NCBI GenBank assembly: GCA_027532825.1
Contig: JAPZTL010000005.1
Coordinates: 1-64,000, forward strand
Source: Silanimonas sp021297925
GTDB taxonomy: Bacteria > Pseudomonadota > Gammaproteobacteria > Xanthomonadales > Xanthomonadaceae
DNA: 64,000 nt
Direction of reading: 5' to 3'
In this document: piece by piece, positions 35,121 to 43,385 of the stretch
How the letters are laid out: each line of letters starts with the position of its first letter
Numbering within the stretch: the first letter of the stretch is position 1
Notes under the pieces: generated by a model
The model's input: only the letters and a program-made list of their open reading frames with translations
Databases searched by the model: none
Told to the model about the DNA's origin: nothing
Made by a program: the position numbers and the translations under genes

Positions 35121-37181
35121 ATGAACCGCACCCTCCTTGCCCTCGCGCTGCTGGCGGCCGCCTCGCCGCTGGCCGCGCAGTCCCCGTCCACGCCCGCCGC
35201 CGCGTCCGGCAAGCAGCCCTTCACCGTCGAGCGCAGCTGGCAGATCCAGCGCATCGGCAATCCGACGATCTCGCCGGACGGCGCGCGCATCGTCGCCCCG
35301 GTCACCCGCTTCGAGATGAAGGAGGACCGCGGCTACACCGACCTGTGGATCTGGAACCGCGACGGCAGCGGCCAGCGCGCCTTCACGACGCATGCCGCCG
35401 GCGACTCGGCGCCGGTGTTCAGCCCGGACGGCCGCTTCATCGCCTTCACCTCGCAGCGCGAGGACGACAAGGCGCCGCAGCTCTACGTGATCAGCGTCGA
35501 CGGTGGCGAAGCGCGCCGGCTGACCACGCTGGCCACCGGCGTGCAGAGCCCGAAGTGGTTCCCGGACGGGTCGCGCATCGCCTTCGTTTCGCGCGTGTTC
35601 GACGACCTGCCGCTGGCCGAGCAGGGCAAGCGCCTCGAGGAGCGCGCGGCGAGCAAGATGACCGCCCGCGTCTGGGACGGTGCCCCGGTCACCGCGTGGG
35701 ACCAGTACCTCGACGAGCGCGAGTTCCACGTCTTCGCCGTGCCCGCCCAGGGTGGCGACGTGCAGGCCTTGACCCAGCCCACCGGCCTCGAGCTGCCGCG
35801 CGCGGCGGTGCAGGGCACCGACAGCCTGTTCGCGATCGCGCCCGATGGCCGCGAGCTGGCCTTCGTCGCGGATTCGGACCCGGCGCGGAACGTCGTCAAC
35901 AACGACGTGTTCACCGTGGCCCTCGGCGCGAAGGATGCGAAGAACCACACGGAAGCCAACAAGGCGAACGACGGCAACCCGCTCTACAGCCCGGATGGCC
36001 GCTACCTGAGCTTCGTGCAGCAGCGCATCAAGGGCTTCTACGCCGACAAGGGCCGGCTGATGCTGATGGACCGCCGCGGCGGGGGCATCACCGAGCAGTT
36101 CACCACGTGGGACCGCAGCGCCGACGGCCTGGTGTGGGGCAACGACAGCCGCCGCCTGTGGGGCGCCATCGATGACGCCGGCACCGTGCGCGTCTACGAG
36201 CTGCCGCTCAACGGCACGCCACGCGCCGTCACCGGCCAGCCCTCGGTCGGCGGCCTCGCGCTGGCGAAGGACGGCACGCTGGTCGGCCTGCGGCAGACCT
36301 TCGTCGAGCCGCCCACGCTGGTGCGCATCAACCCACGCAACGGCGAGACGACGAAGCTCTCGACGATCAACGACGAGCTGCTGGCCAACACCGATTTCGG
36401 CACCTACGAGTCGGTGACCTACACCGGTGCGAACGGCCAGCCGATCCAGATGTGGGTGAACTACCCGCCGGGCTTCGACAAGAGCAGGAAGTACCCGTTC
36501 TTCATGCTGATCCATGGCGGTCCGCACAACGCGATCACCAACGGCATGAGCTTCCGCTGGAACGCCCAGGTGTTCGGCAGCTGGGGCTACGTCACCGCGT
36601 GGCCGAACTTCCACGGCAGCTCGGGCTTTGGCCAGGCCTTCACGGATTCGATCAACCCGAACTGGGCCGACAAGCCCTATGAGGACGTGATCAAGGCCGC
36701 CGAGTGGTTCAAGGCCCAGCCGTGGATCGACGACACCCGCATGGTCGCTGGCGGCGGCAGCTACGGCGGCTACCTGACATCGATCATCCTCGGCCGCGAG
36801 CACCCGTTCCGCGCCCTCGTCGCGCACGCCAAGGTCTACAACCTGTACACGCAGTACGCCGCCGACTTCGCCGTCGAGATGCCGCGCTTCGGCGGCTTCT
36901 GGGAGCCGGACAACCGCGAGATGATCGCGAGGACCTCGCCGCACTACCACGCCGCGAACTTCAAGGCGCCGACGCTGGTCATCCACGGCCAGCTCGACTA
37001 CCGCGTGCCGGTGAACCACGGTCAGGAGCTGTACCAGACGCTGCTGATGAAGGGCGTGCCGACCCGCTACGTGTACTTCCCGAACGAGAACCACTGGATC
37101 CTGAAGCCGCAGAACTCGGTGTTCTGGTACCAGCAGGTCCAGAAGTGGTTCGAGGAGCACAACGCGCCGAAGGCGGACTGA
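35121..37181 (+). CDS. Exported S9 family (prolyl oligopeptidase/DPP-type) peptidase
   Basis: The 686-residue protein has a Sec signal (LALALLAAASPLAAQS), an N-terminal beta-propeller with WD40-like blades (SPDGARIVAPV, FSPDGRFIAFTSQRE, FPDGSRIAFVSR), and a C-terminal alpha/beta hydrolase. The triad is visible: Ser547 (GGGSYGGYL), Asp626 (HGQLDYRVP) and His658 (NENHWI). It belongs to the S9C group, acylaminoacyl- or dipeptidyl-peptidase-5-like, which releases dipeptides from peptides in the periplasm. It shares a probable transcript with the AbgT gene and ends before a strong terminator. The exact N-terminal preference cannot be read from sequence. Confidence 0.9.
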   Translation: MNRTLLALALLAAASPLAAQSPSTPAAASGKQPFTVERSWQIQRIGNPTISPDGARIVAPVTRFEMKEDRGYTDLWIWNRDGSGQRAFTTHAAGDSAPVFSPDGRFIAFTSQREDDKAPQLYVISVDGGEARRLTTLATGVQSPKWFPDGSRIAFVSRVFDDLPLAEQGKRLEERAASKMTARVWDGAPVTAWDQYLDEREFHVFAVPAQGGDVQALTQPTGLELPRAAVQGTDSLFAIAPDGRELAFVADSDPARNVVNNDVFTVALGAKDAKNHTEANKANDGNPLYSPDGRYLSFVQQRIKGFYADKGRLMLMDRRGGGITEQFTTWDRSADGLVWGNDSRRLWGAIDDAGTVRVYELPLNGTPRAVTGQPSVGGLALAKDGTLVGLRQTFVEPPTLVRINPRNGETTKLSTINDELLANTDFGTYESVTYTGANGQPIQMWVNYPPGFDKSRKYPFFMLIHGGPHNAITNGMSFRWNAQVFGSWGYVTAWPNFHGSSGFGQAFTDSINPNWADKPYEDVIKAAEWFKAQPWIDDTRMVAGGGSYGGYLTSIILGREHPFRALVAHAKVYNLYTQYAADFAVEMPRFGGFWEPDNREMIARTSPHYHAANFKAPTLVIHGQLDYRVPVNHGQELYQTLLMKGVPTRYVYFPNENHWILKPQNSVFWYQQVQKWFEEHNAPKAD

Positions 37182-37218
37182 CGCCCAAGGCTTGCCGACT
37201 CGGGGGAGGGGCAGGAGG

Positions 37219-37254
37219 ACCCGCGGGCACGATGGCGCCCGCGGGTTCTTTTTT
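37219..37254 (+). terminator. Rho-independent terminator after the S9 peptidase gene
   Basis: A ten-base-pair perfect stem (ACCCGCGGGC at 37219-37228 with GCCCGCGGGT at 37237-37246, eight-base loop) runs into TTCTTTTTT. It lies 37 bases after the peptidase stop and only 27 bases before the glnE start codon. Confidence 0.9.
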
Positions 37255-37281
37255 CCCCGCCGCTCGTGCAGGCTGCGGCGC

Positions 37282-40056
37282 GTGGACGCCATCGACTCCC
37301 GCCTCGAGACGCTCGCCGACCGCCGCCTCGATGCCCTGGCCGAGGCGAGGCCCCTGCCGTCCGCGCTGCGCGACGCGCTGCGGCCGCTGGCGACGGCCAG
37401 CGACTTCGCCATCGAGACGCTGGTGCGACGGCCCGCGCTCGTCGACGCCCGTCACGCGATGGTCCCGCCGCCGGCGCTCGATCCCGCCGACCCGGAAGGC
37501 GCGATGGCTGCGCTGCGCCGCTGGCGCGCCGCCGCGTCCACGGTCCTCGTCGCGCGCGACGTCGACGGTCTCGATGCCGTTGATGCGACGCTGGCCGGCA
37601 GCACTCGCATCGCCGAGCACGCCCTCCACCTCGGCCTCGCGCAGGCCGAGGCCGAACTCGCCCCGCGCTTTGGCCGCGTGCGCGACGCCGAAGGCCGCGA
37701 GCAGCGCCTCGTGGTCTTCGCGCTGGGCAAGCTCGGTGGCGGCGAACTGAACTTCAGCTCGGACGTGGACCTCGTCTACGCCTATGCGCGCGGCGGCGCG
37801 AGCGACGGCCCGCGCGTCCTCGACGCCGAGCCCTATTTCGTCCGGGTCGGTCAGCGGCTGGCGCAACTGCTCGGCGACGTCACTGCCGACGGCTTCAGCC
37901 ATCGCGTCGACCTGCGCCTGCGACCCTTCGGCGACAGCGGCCGGCTGGCCCTGAGCTTCGACGCGATGGAGGCCTACTTCCAGCGCGACGGACGCGATTG
38001 GGAACGCTACGCCTGGCTGAAGGCGCGGCCGGTCGCCGGCGATCTCGCCGCCGGCGACCGCATGGTCGAGGCCCTGCGGCCCTTCGTCTACCGGCGCTAC
38101 CTCGACTTCACCGCGCTGGACGCGCTGCGCGAGATGAAGGCAATGATCGAGGCGGAGGTCGCGCGCCGTGACATGGCCGACGACCTCAAGCGCGGCCCGG
38201 GTGGCATCCGCGAGGTCGAGTTCCTCGTGCAGGCCTTGCAGCTGATCCGCGGGGGGCGCGAGCCGGCGCTGCGCCGGCGCGGCCTGCTGCCGGCGCTGTC
38301 GGCGCTTGCCGCCGCGGGGCATCTGCCCGAGGCCACGGCGCAGCGGCTCGCGGAGGCCTACCGCTTCCTGCGCCGTGTCGAGAATCGCGTGCAGATGCTG
38401 CGCGACGCGCAGACCTACGCCCTGCCGGACGACCCGCTCGACCGTCTGCGGATCGCTCGTGGCCTTGCCTACGCCGACGCCGCGGGCCTCGAGGCCGCCT
38501 TGCAGGCGCATCGCGACGTCGTGTCGGCCGAGTTCGCCGCCGTGCTCGGCGGGCCTCGCCGGGGCGGGCCCGAGCCGGCGGTCGAGCCGCTGGCTGCCTA
38601 CTGGGCGGCCTTGCCGGACGCCGGAGAGCCCGCGGTCCTCGCCGCCGCGGGCTTCGCGGACGCGGGCACCGCCGACGAGGCCCTGCGCCGCCTCGCCGAT
38701 TCCGCCCTGCGCCGCGGCCTGTCGCCGCGGGCCGCGGCCTGGTTCGACCGGATCGTCCCGCTGCTGCTGGCGCAGGCGGCGGCCTCCACCGCGCCCGACG
38801 CGAGCCTGATGCGCGGCATCGCGCTGCTCACCGCGATCGGCCGGCGCAGCAGCTACTTCGCCCTGCTGGCCGAGCAGCCCGCCGCGCTGGAACGCCTGGC
38901 GCAGGTCTGCGCCGGCAGCGCCCTGCTGGCCGAGCGCCTGACCGAGCACCCGCTGCTGCTGGACGAGTTGCTCGACGTCCGCGCGGCGGGCCCGCTGCCC
39001 GATGCGCAGGCCGTCGTCCGGGACCGGGCGGTCGGCCTCGTCGCGTCCGACGATGCCGAGGCCGCGCTGCTCGCGCTCAACGAGCGCCGGCACAGCCTCG
39101 CCTTCCGCATCGGCTTGGCCTGGCGGGCCGGGCGCCTCGACGCGATCGGGGCGACGCGCGCGCTGGCAGCGGTGGCCGAAGGGGTGGTCGGCGTCGCCCT
39201 CGGGCTGGCGGAGCGCGAGGTCGCGCGGGCCCACGGCCGCATCGCCGGCGGCGGCTTCGCCGTGCTCGGCTACGGCAGCATCGGCGCCGAGGAACTCGGC
39301 TTCGCCTCCGACCTCGACCTCGTCTTCGTGCACGGCGCCGACCCGCAGGCCGTCTCCGACGGGCCGCGGCCGCTGGACGCCGGTCGCTACTACCTGCGCG
39401 TCGCACAGAAGTTCGTGGCCCTGCTCGACACCGCCACGCCGGCCGGCAAGCTCTACGACGTGGACGCGCGCCTGCGCCCGGACGGCGCCAAGGGCCTGCT
39501 GGTCGTCGGCGCGGCCGGGTTCGCCCAGTACCAGCACGAGCGCGCCTGGACCTGGGAGCACCAGGCCCTCGTGCGGATGCGGCCGCTGGCCGGCGAACCG
39601 TCGCTGCTCGCCGCGCTCGGGGCGCTGCGCGAGGCCGTCCTCGCGCGCCCGCGCGACCCGGCGACGCTGGCCCGCGAGGTCGCGGACATGCGCGAGCGGA
39701 TGCGCCGCGAGCTGGACCGGTCGGACGAGGGCCACCTCGACCTGAAGCAGGGTCGCGGCGGCCTCGTGGACCTCGAGTTCCTGCTGCAGCACGCGGTGCT
39801 GCGCGAGGCCGGGCGCGTGCCGGCGCTGCTTTCCCCGCGTCATAGCGACGACCTGCTGGCCGCGCTGGGCGACGCCGGCCTCTGGCCGATCGACACCGTG
39901 CGCGCGCTGCGCGACGCGCATGCGCGCCTCGTCGAGGCTTCGCTGGCCTGCACGCTGGACCGCCGTCCGCGCCGTGCCCGGCGCGGCGATCCTCAGCTGG
40001 AGGCGGCCTGCGCGGCGGTGGCTTCCGCCTGGTCGACGCTGGGCCCGGGCGCCTGA
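37282..40056 (+). CDS. glnE: Bifunctional glutamine synthetase adenylyltransferase/deadenylase
   Basis: The 924-residue protein has the two nucleotidyltransferase domains of GlnE. The N-terminal deadenylylase has GKLGGGELNFSSDVDLVYAY; the C-terminal adenylyltransferase has GYGSIGAEELGFASDLDLVF. Both keep the paired metal-binding aspartates. It switches glutamine synthetase off by adding AMP and on by removing it, under control of PII and glutamine. The linker contains RGPGGIREVEFLVQALQL and its C-terminal counterpart RGGLVDLEFLLQHAVL. GTG at 37282 (VDAIDSR) matches the usual N-terminal length. The 3' end overlaps the convergent ELM1-like gene by 64 bases. The terminator just upstream leaves little room for its own promoter. 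Confidence 0.95.
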   Translation: MDAIDSRLETLADRRLDALAEARPLPSALRDALRPLATASDFAIETLVRRPALVDARHAMVPPPALDPADPEGAMAALRRWRAAASTVLVARDVDGLDAVDATLAGSTRIAEHALHLGLAQAEAELAPRFGRVRDAEGREQRLVVFALGKLGGGELNFSSDVDLVYAYARGGASDGPRVLDAEPYFVRVGQRLAQLLGDVTADGFSHRVDLRLRPFGDSGRLALSFDAMEAYFQRDGRDWERYAWLKARPVAGDLAAGDRMVEALRPFVYRRYLDFTALDALREMKAMIEAEVARRDMADDLKRGPGGIREVEFLVQALQLIRGGREPALRRRGLLPALSALAAAGHLPEATAQRLAEAYRFLRRVENRVQMLRDAQTYALPDDPLDRLRIARGLAYADAAGLEAALQAHRDVVSAEFAAVLGGPRRGGPEPAVEPLAAYWAALPDAGEPAVLAAAGFADAGTADEALRRLADSALRRGLSPRAAAWFDRIVPLLLAQAAASTAPDASLMRGIALLTAIGRRSSYFALLAEQPAALERLAQVCAGSALLAERLTEHPLLLDELLDVRAAGPLPDAQAVVRDRAVGLVASDDAEAALLALNERRHSLAFRIGLAWRAGRLDAIGATRALAAVAEGVVGVALGLAEREVARAHGRIAGGGFAVLGYGSIGAEELGFASDLDLVFVHGADPQAVSDGPRPLDAGRYYLRVAQKFVALLDTATPAGKLYDVDARLRPDGAKGLLVVGAAGFAQYQHERAWTWEHQALVRMRPLAGEPSLLAALGALREAVLARPRDPATLAREVADMRERMRRELDRSDEGHLDLKQGRGGLVDLEFLLQHAVLREAGRVPALLSPRHSDDLLAALGDAGLWPIDTVRALRDAHARLVEASLACTLDRRPRRARRGDPQLEAACAAVASAWSTLGPGA

Positions 40057-41003
40057 AGGCCGAGGCGCGCGGCGACCGCCGCCGCGGCGACGCGCGTTTC
40101 GTCCCACGGCCGGACCGGCCACGGCGAGAGGTCGGGTCCCAGCGGCCGGGCGCGGCCGCTGGCCAGCGCGTGGTCGACAAGGACTCGCACGCGGCCCCCT
40201 GCAAGTCCCGGGAAGGCGATCCACATCGGCGTCGGCGTCGCCGCCGCTTCGCTGACCAGGTTCGCGGAGTCCGGCGTCACCACCAGCCGGTCCGCCCAGG
40301 CCAGCCAGCCGTCGAAGGGGTTCGGCCCGTCCGCGTCGCCCGTCCAGACCGTCGCGATGCCCGCGAGTCGGGCGGCGAGCCGCCGGCCCATCGACCTCGG
40401 CGTGCGGCGCGAGGTCGCGACCCAGAGGGTGCCGCCCTCTCGGCGCCGGACGGCGGCGAGCACGTCGATGGCGCTCTCCAGCGCCTGCCGGTCCCAGTCG
40501 CTGGCCGCGGTCGGCGCTCCGACGAAGAACGCGATCCGCGGTCCCGGCGCATCGCGACGGGCCGGGGCCGCGGCGCGGGCGTCCGCGATCCAGTCCGGCC
40601 CGACCGGGTTCAGGCTGCCGTGCAGCGACACGACATTCGGTCCGGCGAGACGATCGTGGTGCGGGGCGACGACCACGTCCCAGTGACGGGTCGGCAGGCG
40701 GGGGTCGAGGATCTGCACCACGCGACTGCCCCGGGCCCGCAACACGCGGGTCGCGAGGGCGGCCTGCCGGCCGCAGCCGATCGCGAGCGGCGGTGGGGCG
40801 GCGAGCGCGTCGGCGAAGCCGGGTCCGAAGGCGGAGGCCACGCCTGGCAGCGCCCGCGGCGCGGCCCACGACCAGGGCCAGCGCGTCGCCAGCACCCGTT
40901 CCCGGCCGTCGACGCCGAGCGCTTGCGCCAGCGCCAGCACCTGTCGCCGGTTGCCGGCGGCACCGTCGTGGATCAGCAGGGCAGGGGTCGGATCGGCGTC
41001 CAT
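39993..41003 (-). CDS. ELM1/GtrOC1-family protein
   Basis: The 336-residue protein matches bacterial ELM1-like proteins, related to plant mitochondrial-fission factor ELM1 and to GT-B glycosyltransferases. Visible features are the N-terminal LLIHDGAAGNRRQVLALAQA, a mid-region VVAPHHDRLAGPNVVSLHGS, and the GT-B-like VTPDSANLVSEAAATPTPMW. The bacterial members are uncharacterised; an envelope glycosyltransferase is plausible because LPS genes follow a few kb away. The start at 41003 (MDADPTPALL) gives the usual length. It overlaps glnE tail to tail by 64 bases. Confidence 0.8.
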   Translation of the reverse strand: MDADPTPALLIHDGAAGNRRQVLALAQALGVDGRERVLATRWPWSWAAPRALPGVASAFGPGFADALAAPPPLAIGCGRQAALATRVLRARGSRVVQILDPRLPTRHWDVVVAPHHDRLAGPNVVSLHGSLNPVGPDWIADARAAAPARRDAPGPRIAFFVGAPTAASDWDRQALESAIDVLAAVRRREGGTLWVATSRRTPRSMGRRLAARLAGIATVWTGDADGPNPFDGWLAWADRLVVTPDSANLVSEAAATPTPMWIAFPGLAGGRVRVLVDHALASGRARPLGPDLSPWPVRPWDETRVAAAAVAARLGLQAPGPSVDQAEATAAQAASS

Positions 41004-41122
41004 GGTCGCAGTGTAGGGGGCCGTCGTTGCCGGGCCTACAACGACGTGTTGCGCCGCGGGGCGTGGCGCCGCCCGGGTCCGCCCCGATACTGGCGCCCGT
41101 TCCCCCTCGACCGGAGTTCCCG

Positions 41123-41713
41123 ATGCCCCACGCCCTCGACGCCGCCGCCCTCGACCAGCTCTTCCGCAGCGCCCGCACGCACAACGCCTGGCAGGCCAAG
41201 GACGTTCCCGACGCGCTGCTGCACCAGCTCTACGACCTCGTGAAGTGGGCGCCGACCAGCGCCAACAGCTCGCCGGCCCGCTTCGTATTCGTGAAGTCGC
41301 CGGAGGCCAAGGCGAAGCTGAAGGACGCGCTGGCCCCGGGCAACGTCGAGAAGACCATGACGGCGCCTGTCACGGTGATCGTCGCGCAGGACATGGCCTT
41401 CTACGACAAGCTGCCGCAGCTGTTCCCTCACGCCGACGCGCGCAGCTGGTTCGCCGGCAACGACGCCCTGATCGAGAGCACCGCCTTCCGCAACGCCAGC
41501 CTGCAGGGCGCCTACCTGATCATGGCGGCGCGCGCGCTGGGCCTCGACACCGGCGCGATGTCCGGCTTCGATGCCGCCAAGCTCGACGCCGCCTTCTTCG
41601 CTGGCACCACGATCAAGTCGAACTTCCTGATCAACCTCGGCTACGGCGACGAAGCCGGCTTGTTCCCCCGTTCGCCGCGGCTGGCCTTCGACGACGCTGC
41701 GCGCATCGCCTGA
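41123..41713 (+). CDS. Nitroreductase family protein (malonic semialdehyde reductase RutE-like)
   Basis: The 196-residue FMN-dependent nitroreductase-fold protein has the RutE/YdfN features: RTHNAWQAKDVPDALLHQLY, KWAPTSANSSPARFVFVKSP (FMN-binding SxNxxP type), and a C-terminal IKSNFLINLGYGDEAGLFPR. RutE reduces malonic semialdehyde in pyrimidine breakdown, but no other rut genes are visible, so a general NAD(P)H-dependent reductase is equally possible. CGGAG precedes the ATG at 41123. It is followed after 53 bases by the YceI gene. Confidence 0.9.
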   Translation: MPHALDAAALDQLFRSARTHNAWQAKDVPDALLHQLYDLVKWAPTSANSSPARFVFVKSPEAKAKLKDALAPGNVEKTMTAPVTVIVAQDMAFYDKLPQLFPHADARSWFAGNDALIESTAFRNASLQGAYLIMAARALGLDTGAMSGFDAAKLDAAFFAGTTIKSNFLINLGYGDEAGLFPRSPRLAFDDAARIA

Positions 41714-41766
41714 GCCCCACCTTTCCGCCGCGGCGCCCGCCGCGGCTTGCCCACCCGGAGCACGCC

Positions 41767-42351
41767 ATGAAGAAGACCCTGTTCGCCGCCGCGCTGGCCG
41801 CCGCCTTCGCCGCCCCCGCCTTCGCCGCCGATGCCTTCACCTTCGACGCCGGCCACACCTACATCGGCTTCGAGATCGACCACCTCGGCTTCTCGCAGAC
41901 CTTCGGCGAGTTCACCAAGTACGACGGCACGCTGAAGCTCGACCGCGCCAACCTCGCCAACTCGTCGGTCGAGGTCACCATCGACACCGCCAGCATCGAC
42001 ACCGACCAGCCTGATTTCGACGAGCACCTGCGCTCGGCGGATTTCTTCAACGTCGCCGCCCACCCGACGATGACCTTCAAGAGCACCAAGGTCGAGGACG
42101 CCGGCAACGGCGCGCTCAAGGTGACCGGGGACTTCACGATGCTCGGGCAGACCCGCCCGGTCGTGCTCGACGTCAAGCTCAACAAGATCGCGCCGCACCC
42201 CTTCCGCCCGACGATCGAGGTCGCCGGCTTCTCGGCCACCACCACGATCGACCGCAGGCAGTGGGGCTTCGACAAGTACGCCCCGGCGGTCGGCGCCGAA
42301 GTGAAGATCCGCATCGAGACCGAGTTCAACCGCGAGCTGCCGAAGTCCTGA
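41767..42351 (+). CDS. YceI family periplasmic lipid-binding protein
   Basis: The 194-residue protein has a clean signal peptide (MKKTLFAAALAAAFAAPAFA) and the YceI lipocalin-like barrel: FDAGHTYIGFEIDHLGFSQT, DTASIDTDQPDFDEHLRSAD, FFNVAAHPTMTFKSTKVEDA and FSATTTIDRRQWGFDKYAP. YceI proteins bind polyisoprenoids such as ubiquinone precursors; the physiological role is unsettled. It may be cotranscribed with the reductase before it. A GC-rich hairpin follows at 42352-42387. Confidence 0.95.
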   Translation: MKKTLFAAALAAAFAAPAFAADAFTFDAGHTYIGFEIDHLGFSQTFGEFTKYDGTLKLDRANLANSSVEVTIDTASIDTDQPDFDEHLRSADFFNVAAHPTMTFKSTKVEDAGNGALKVTGDFTMLGQTRPVVLDVKLNKIAPHPFRPTIEVAGFSATTTIDRRQWGFDKYAPAVGAEVKIRIETEFNRELPKS

Positions 42352-42387
42352 GAGGCCCGCATCCCTGCGCGCCGCACGGCGGGCCTC
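42352..42387 (+). terminator. Possible intrinsic terminator after the YceI gene
   Basis: GAGGCCCGC (42352-42360) pairs with GCGGGCCTC (42379-42387), a perfect nine-base-pair stem with an 18-base loop that starts right after the YceI stop. There is no uridine run, so it may be only an RNA-stabilising hairpin. Confidence 0.4.
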
Positions 42388-42422
42388 CGGGCCCGTCGTC
42401 GTTTCTGCGGCACAATCCGCGC

Positions 42423-43103
42423 ATGCCCATCGTCTTCCGTCCCGCCGCCGAACGCGGCCGCCTCGTCGATCCCGGCCTGTCCGGCACCGCCGCCTTCAGC
42501 CACGGCAGCGCCTTCGATCGCGACTGGCTCGGCTTCCATGCGCTGCGCGTGCTGAATCGCGTCGAGCTGGCCCCGGGTGCCCGCCTGCCCGCGGCGCGTC
42601 GCGCCAACATGGAACTGCTGACGCTGGTGCTCTCGGGCACCTACCGTGCCACCTCGGCGGCCGGGGATTCCGGACCGGTCGTCACGGGCGGCGCCTATCG
42701 CCTCGGGGCGGGGGCCGGGGTCGACCTCGTCGAGGAGAACCCGGATCCGGCCGTTGCATCGCGCCTGGTCCAGCTGTGGGTCGCGCCGACGCACAGCAAC
42801 GCGCGTCCCGCCCACGCGGTCGCGCACGTCGATGGCCCCGGTCCGATCGCCGGTCCCGCCAGTGCGCCCCTGCCGTGGTCGGCCGCAGCCTCCGTCCGCC
42901 GCGAAGGGATCGCCCCGGGCGCCATGCGGGCCCTGCCGACCACGTCCACGTCCGCGTGCTGGATCGAGGTGCTGGACGGTGAACTCGCGCTGGGCGGCCG
43001 CATCCTCCGGCGAGGCGACGGCGTCGGCATTGCCGGCGAGCCCGCGCTGGCGCTGGTCTCTTCCTTCGGCGCCGACGTGCTCGTGGTCGACCTGCCGGCC
43101 TGA
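42423..43103 (+). CDS. Pirin/YhaK-like bicupin protein
   Basis: The 226-residue protein matches the pirin-like YhaK group. The N-terminal cupin keeps FHALRVLNRVELAPGARLPA and the ANMELLTLVLSGTYRATSAA strand, where canonical pirins have HPHxGFETVTYVxxGxxxHxDS. Here the expected metal-binding histidines are mostly replaced (RRANMELLTL), and a degenerate second cupin follows. The quercetinase or metal function is therefore doubtful. The start at 42423 follows a possible -10 (CACAAT near 42411). The product has no signal peptide and is likely cytoplasmic. Confidence 0.7.
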   Translation: MPIVFRPAAERGRLVDPGLSGTAAFSHGSAFDRDWLGFHALRVLNRVELAPGARLPAARRANMELLTLVLSGTYRATSAAGDSGPVVTGGAYRLGAGAGVDLVEENPDPAVASRLVQLWVAPTHSNARPAHAVAHVDGPGPIAGPASAPLPWSAAASVRREGIAPGAMRALPTTSTSACWIEVLDGELALGGRILRRGDGVGIAGEPALALVSSFGADVLVVDLPA

Positions 43104-43168
43104 ACCCGGCGGGCCGCCCGGGTCCGGCCGGGCTAGAATGCGCGCCTTCGCCGAACGAGCCCGCCGCC

Positions 43169-43372
43169 ATGCTGCGCACCGACGCCACCGCCCAGAAGCC
43201 CGCGAACGCCGAGCGCATCTACGAGGTGCGCCGCGCCGACCTGCCGCTGTGCTGCCCGACGCCCGAGATGCGCCTGTGGAACTCGCATCCCCGCGTCTAC
43301 CTGCCGATCGAGAACGAGGGCGGGCAGTCCACCTGCCCCTACTGCGGCGCGAAGTACCTCTTGGTCGACTGA
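43169..43372 (+). CDS. Small zinc-finger (CHCC) domain protein
   Basis: The 67-residue protein is a complete zf-CHCC domain. Candidate zinc ligands are Cys28 or Cys29, His40 (LWNSHPRVYLP), Cys56 and Cys59 (STCPYCGAKYLL). The fold is related to the NDUFS6 subunit of respiratory complex I, and small bacterial versions are widespread and uncharacterised. A TAGAAT element 30 bases upstream (43133-43138) could be a -10. The glycosyltransferase gene starts 13 bases after its stop, so it may lead that operon. Confidence 0.9.
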   Translation: MLRTDATAQKPANAERIYEVRRADLPLCCPTPEMRLWNSHPRVYLPIENEGGQSTCPYCGAKYLLVD

Positions 43373-43385
43373 GCGCGGCGCCGGC

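Noticed and set aside
36979..41199. 1400-codon minus-strand open frame across the S9, glnE and ELM1 genes
   Set aside because: It runs antisense to two well-recognised enzymes and shows only low-complexity residues.
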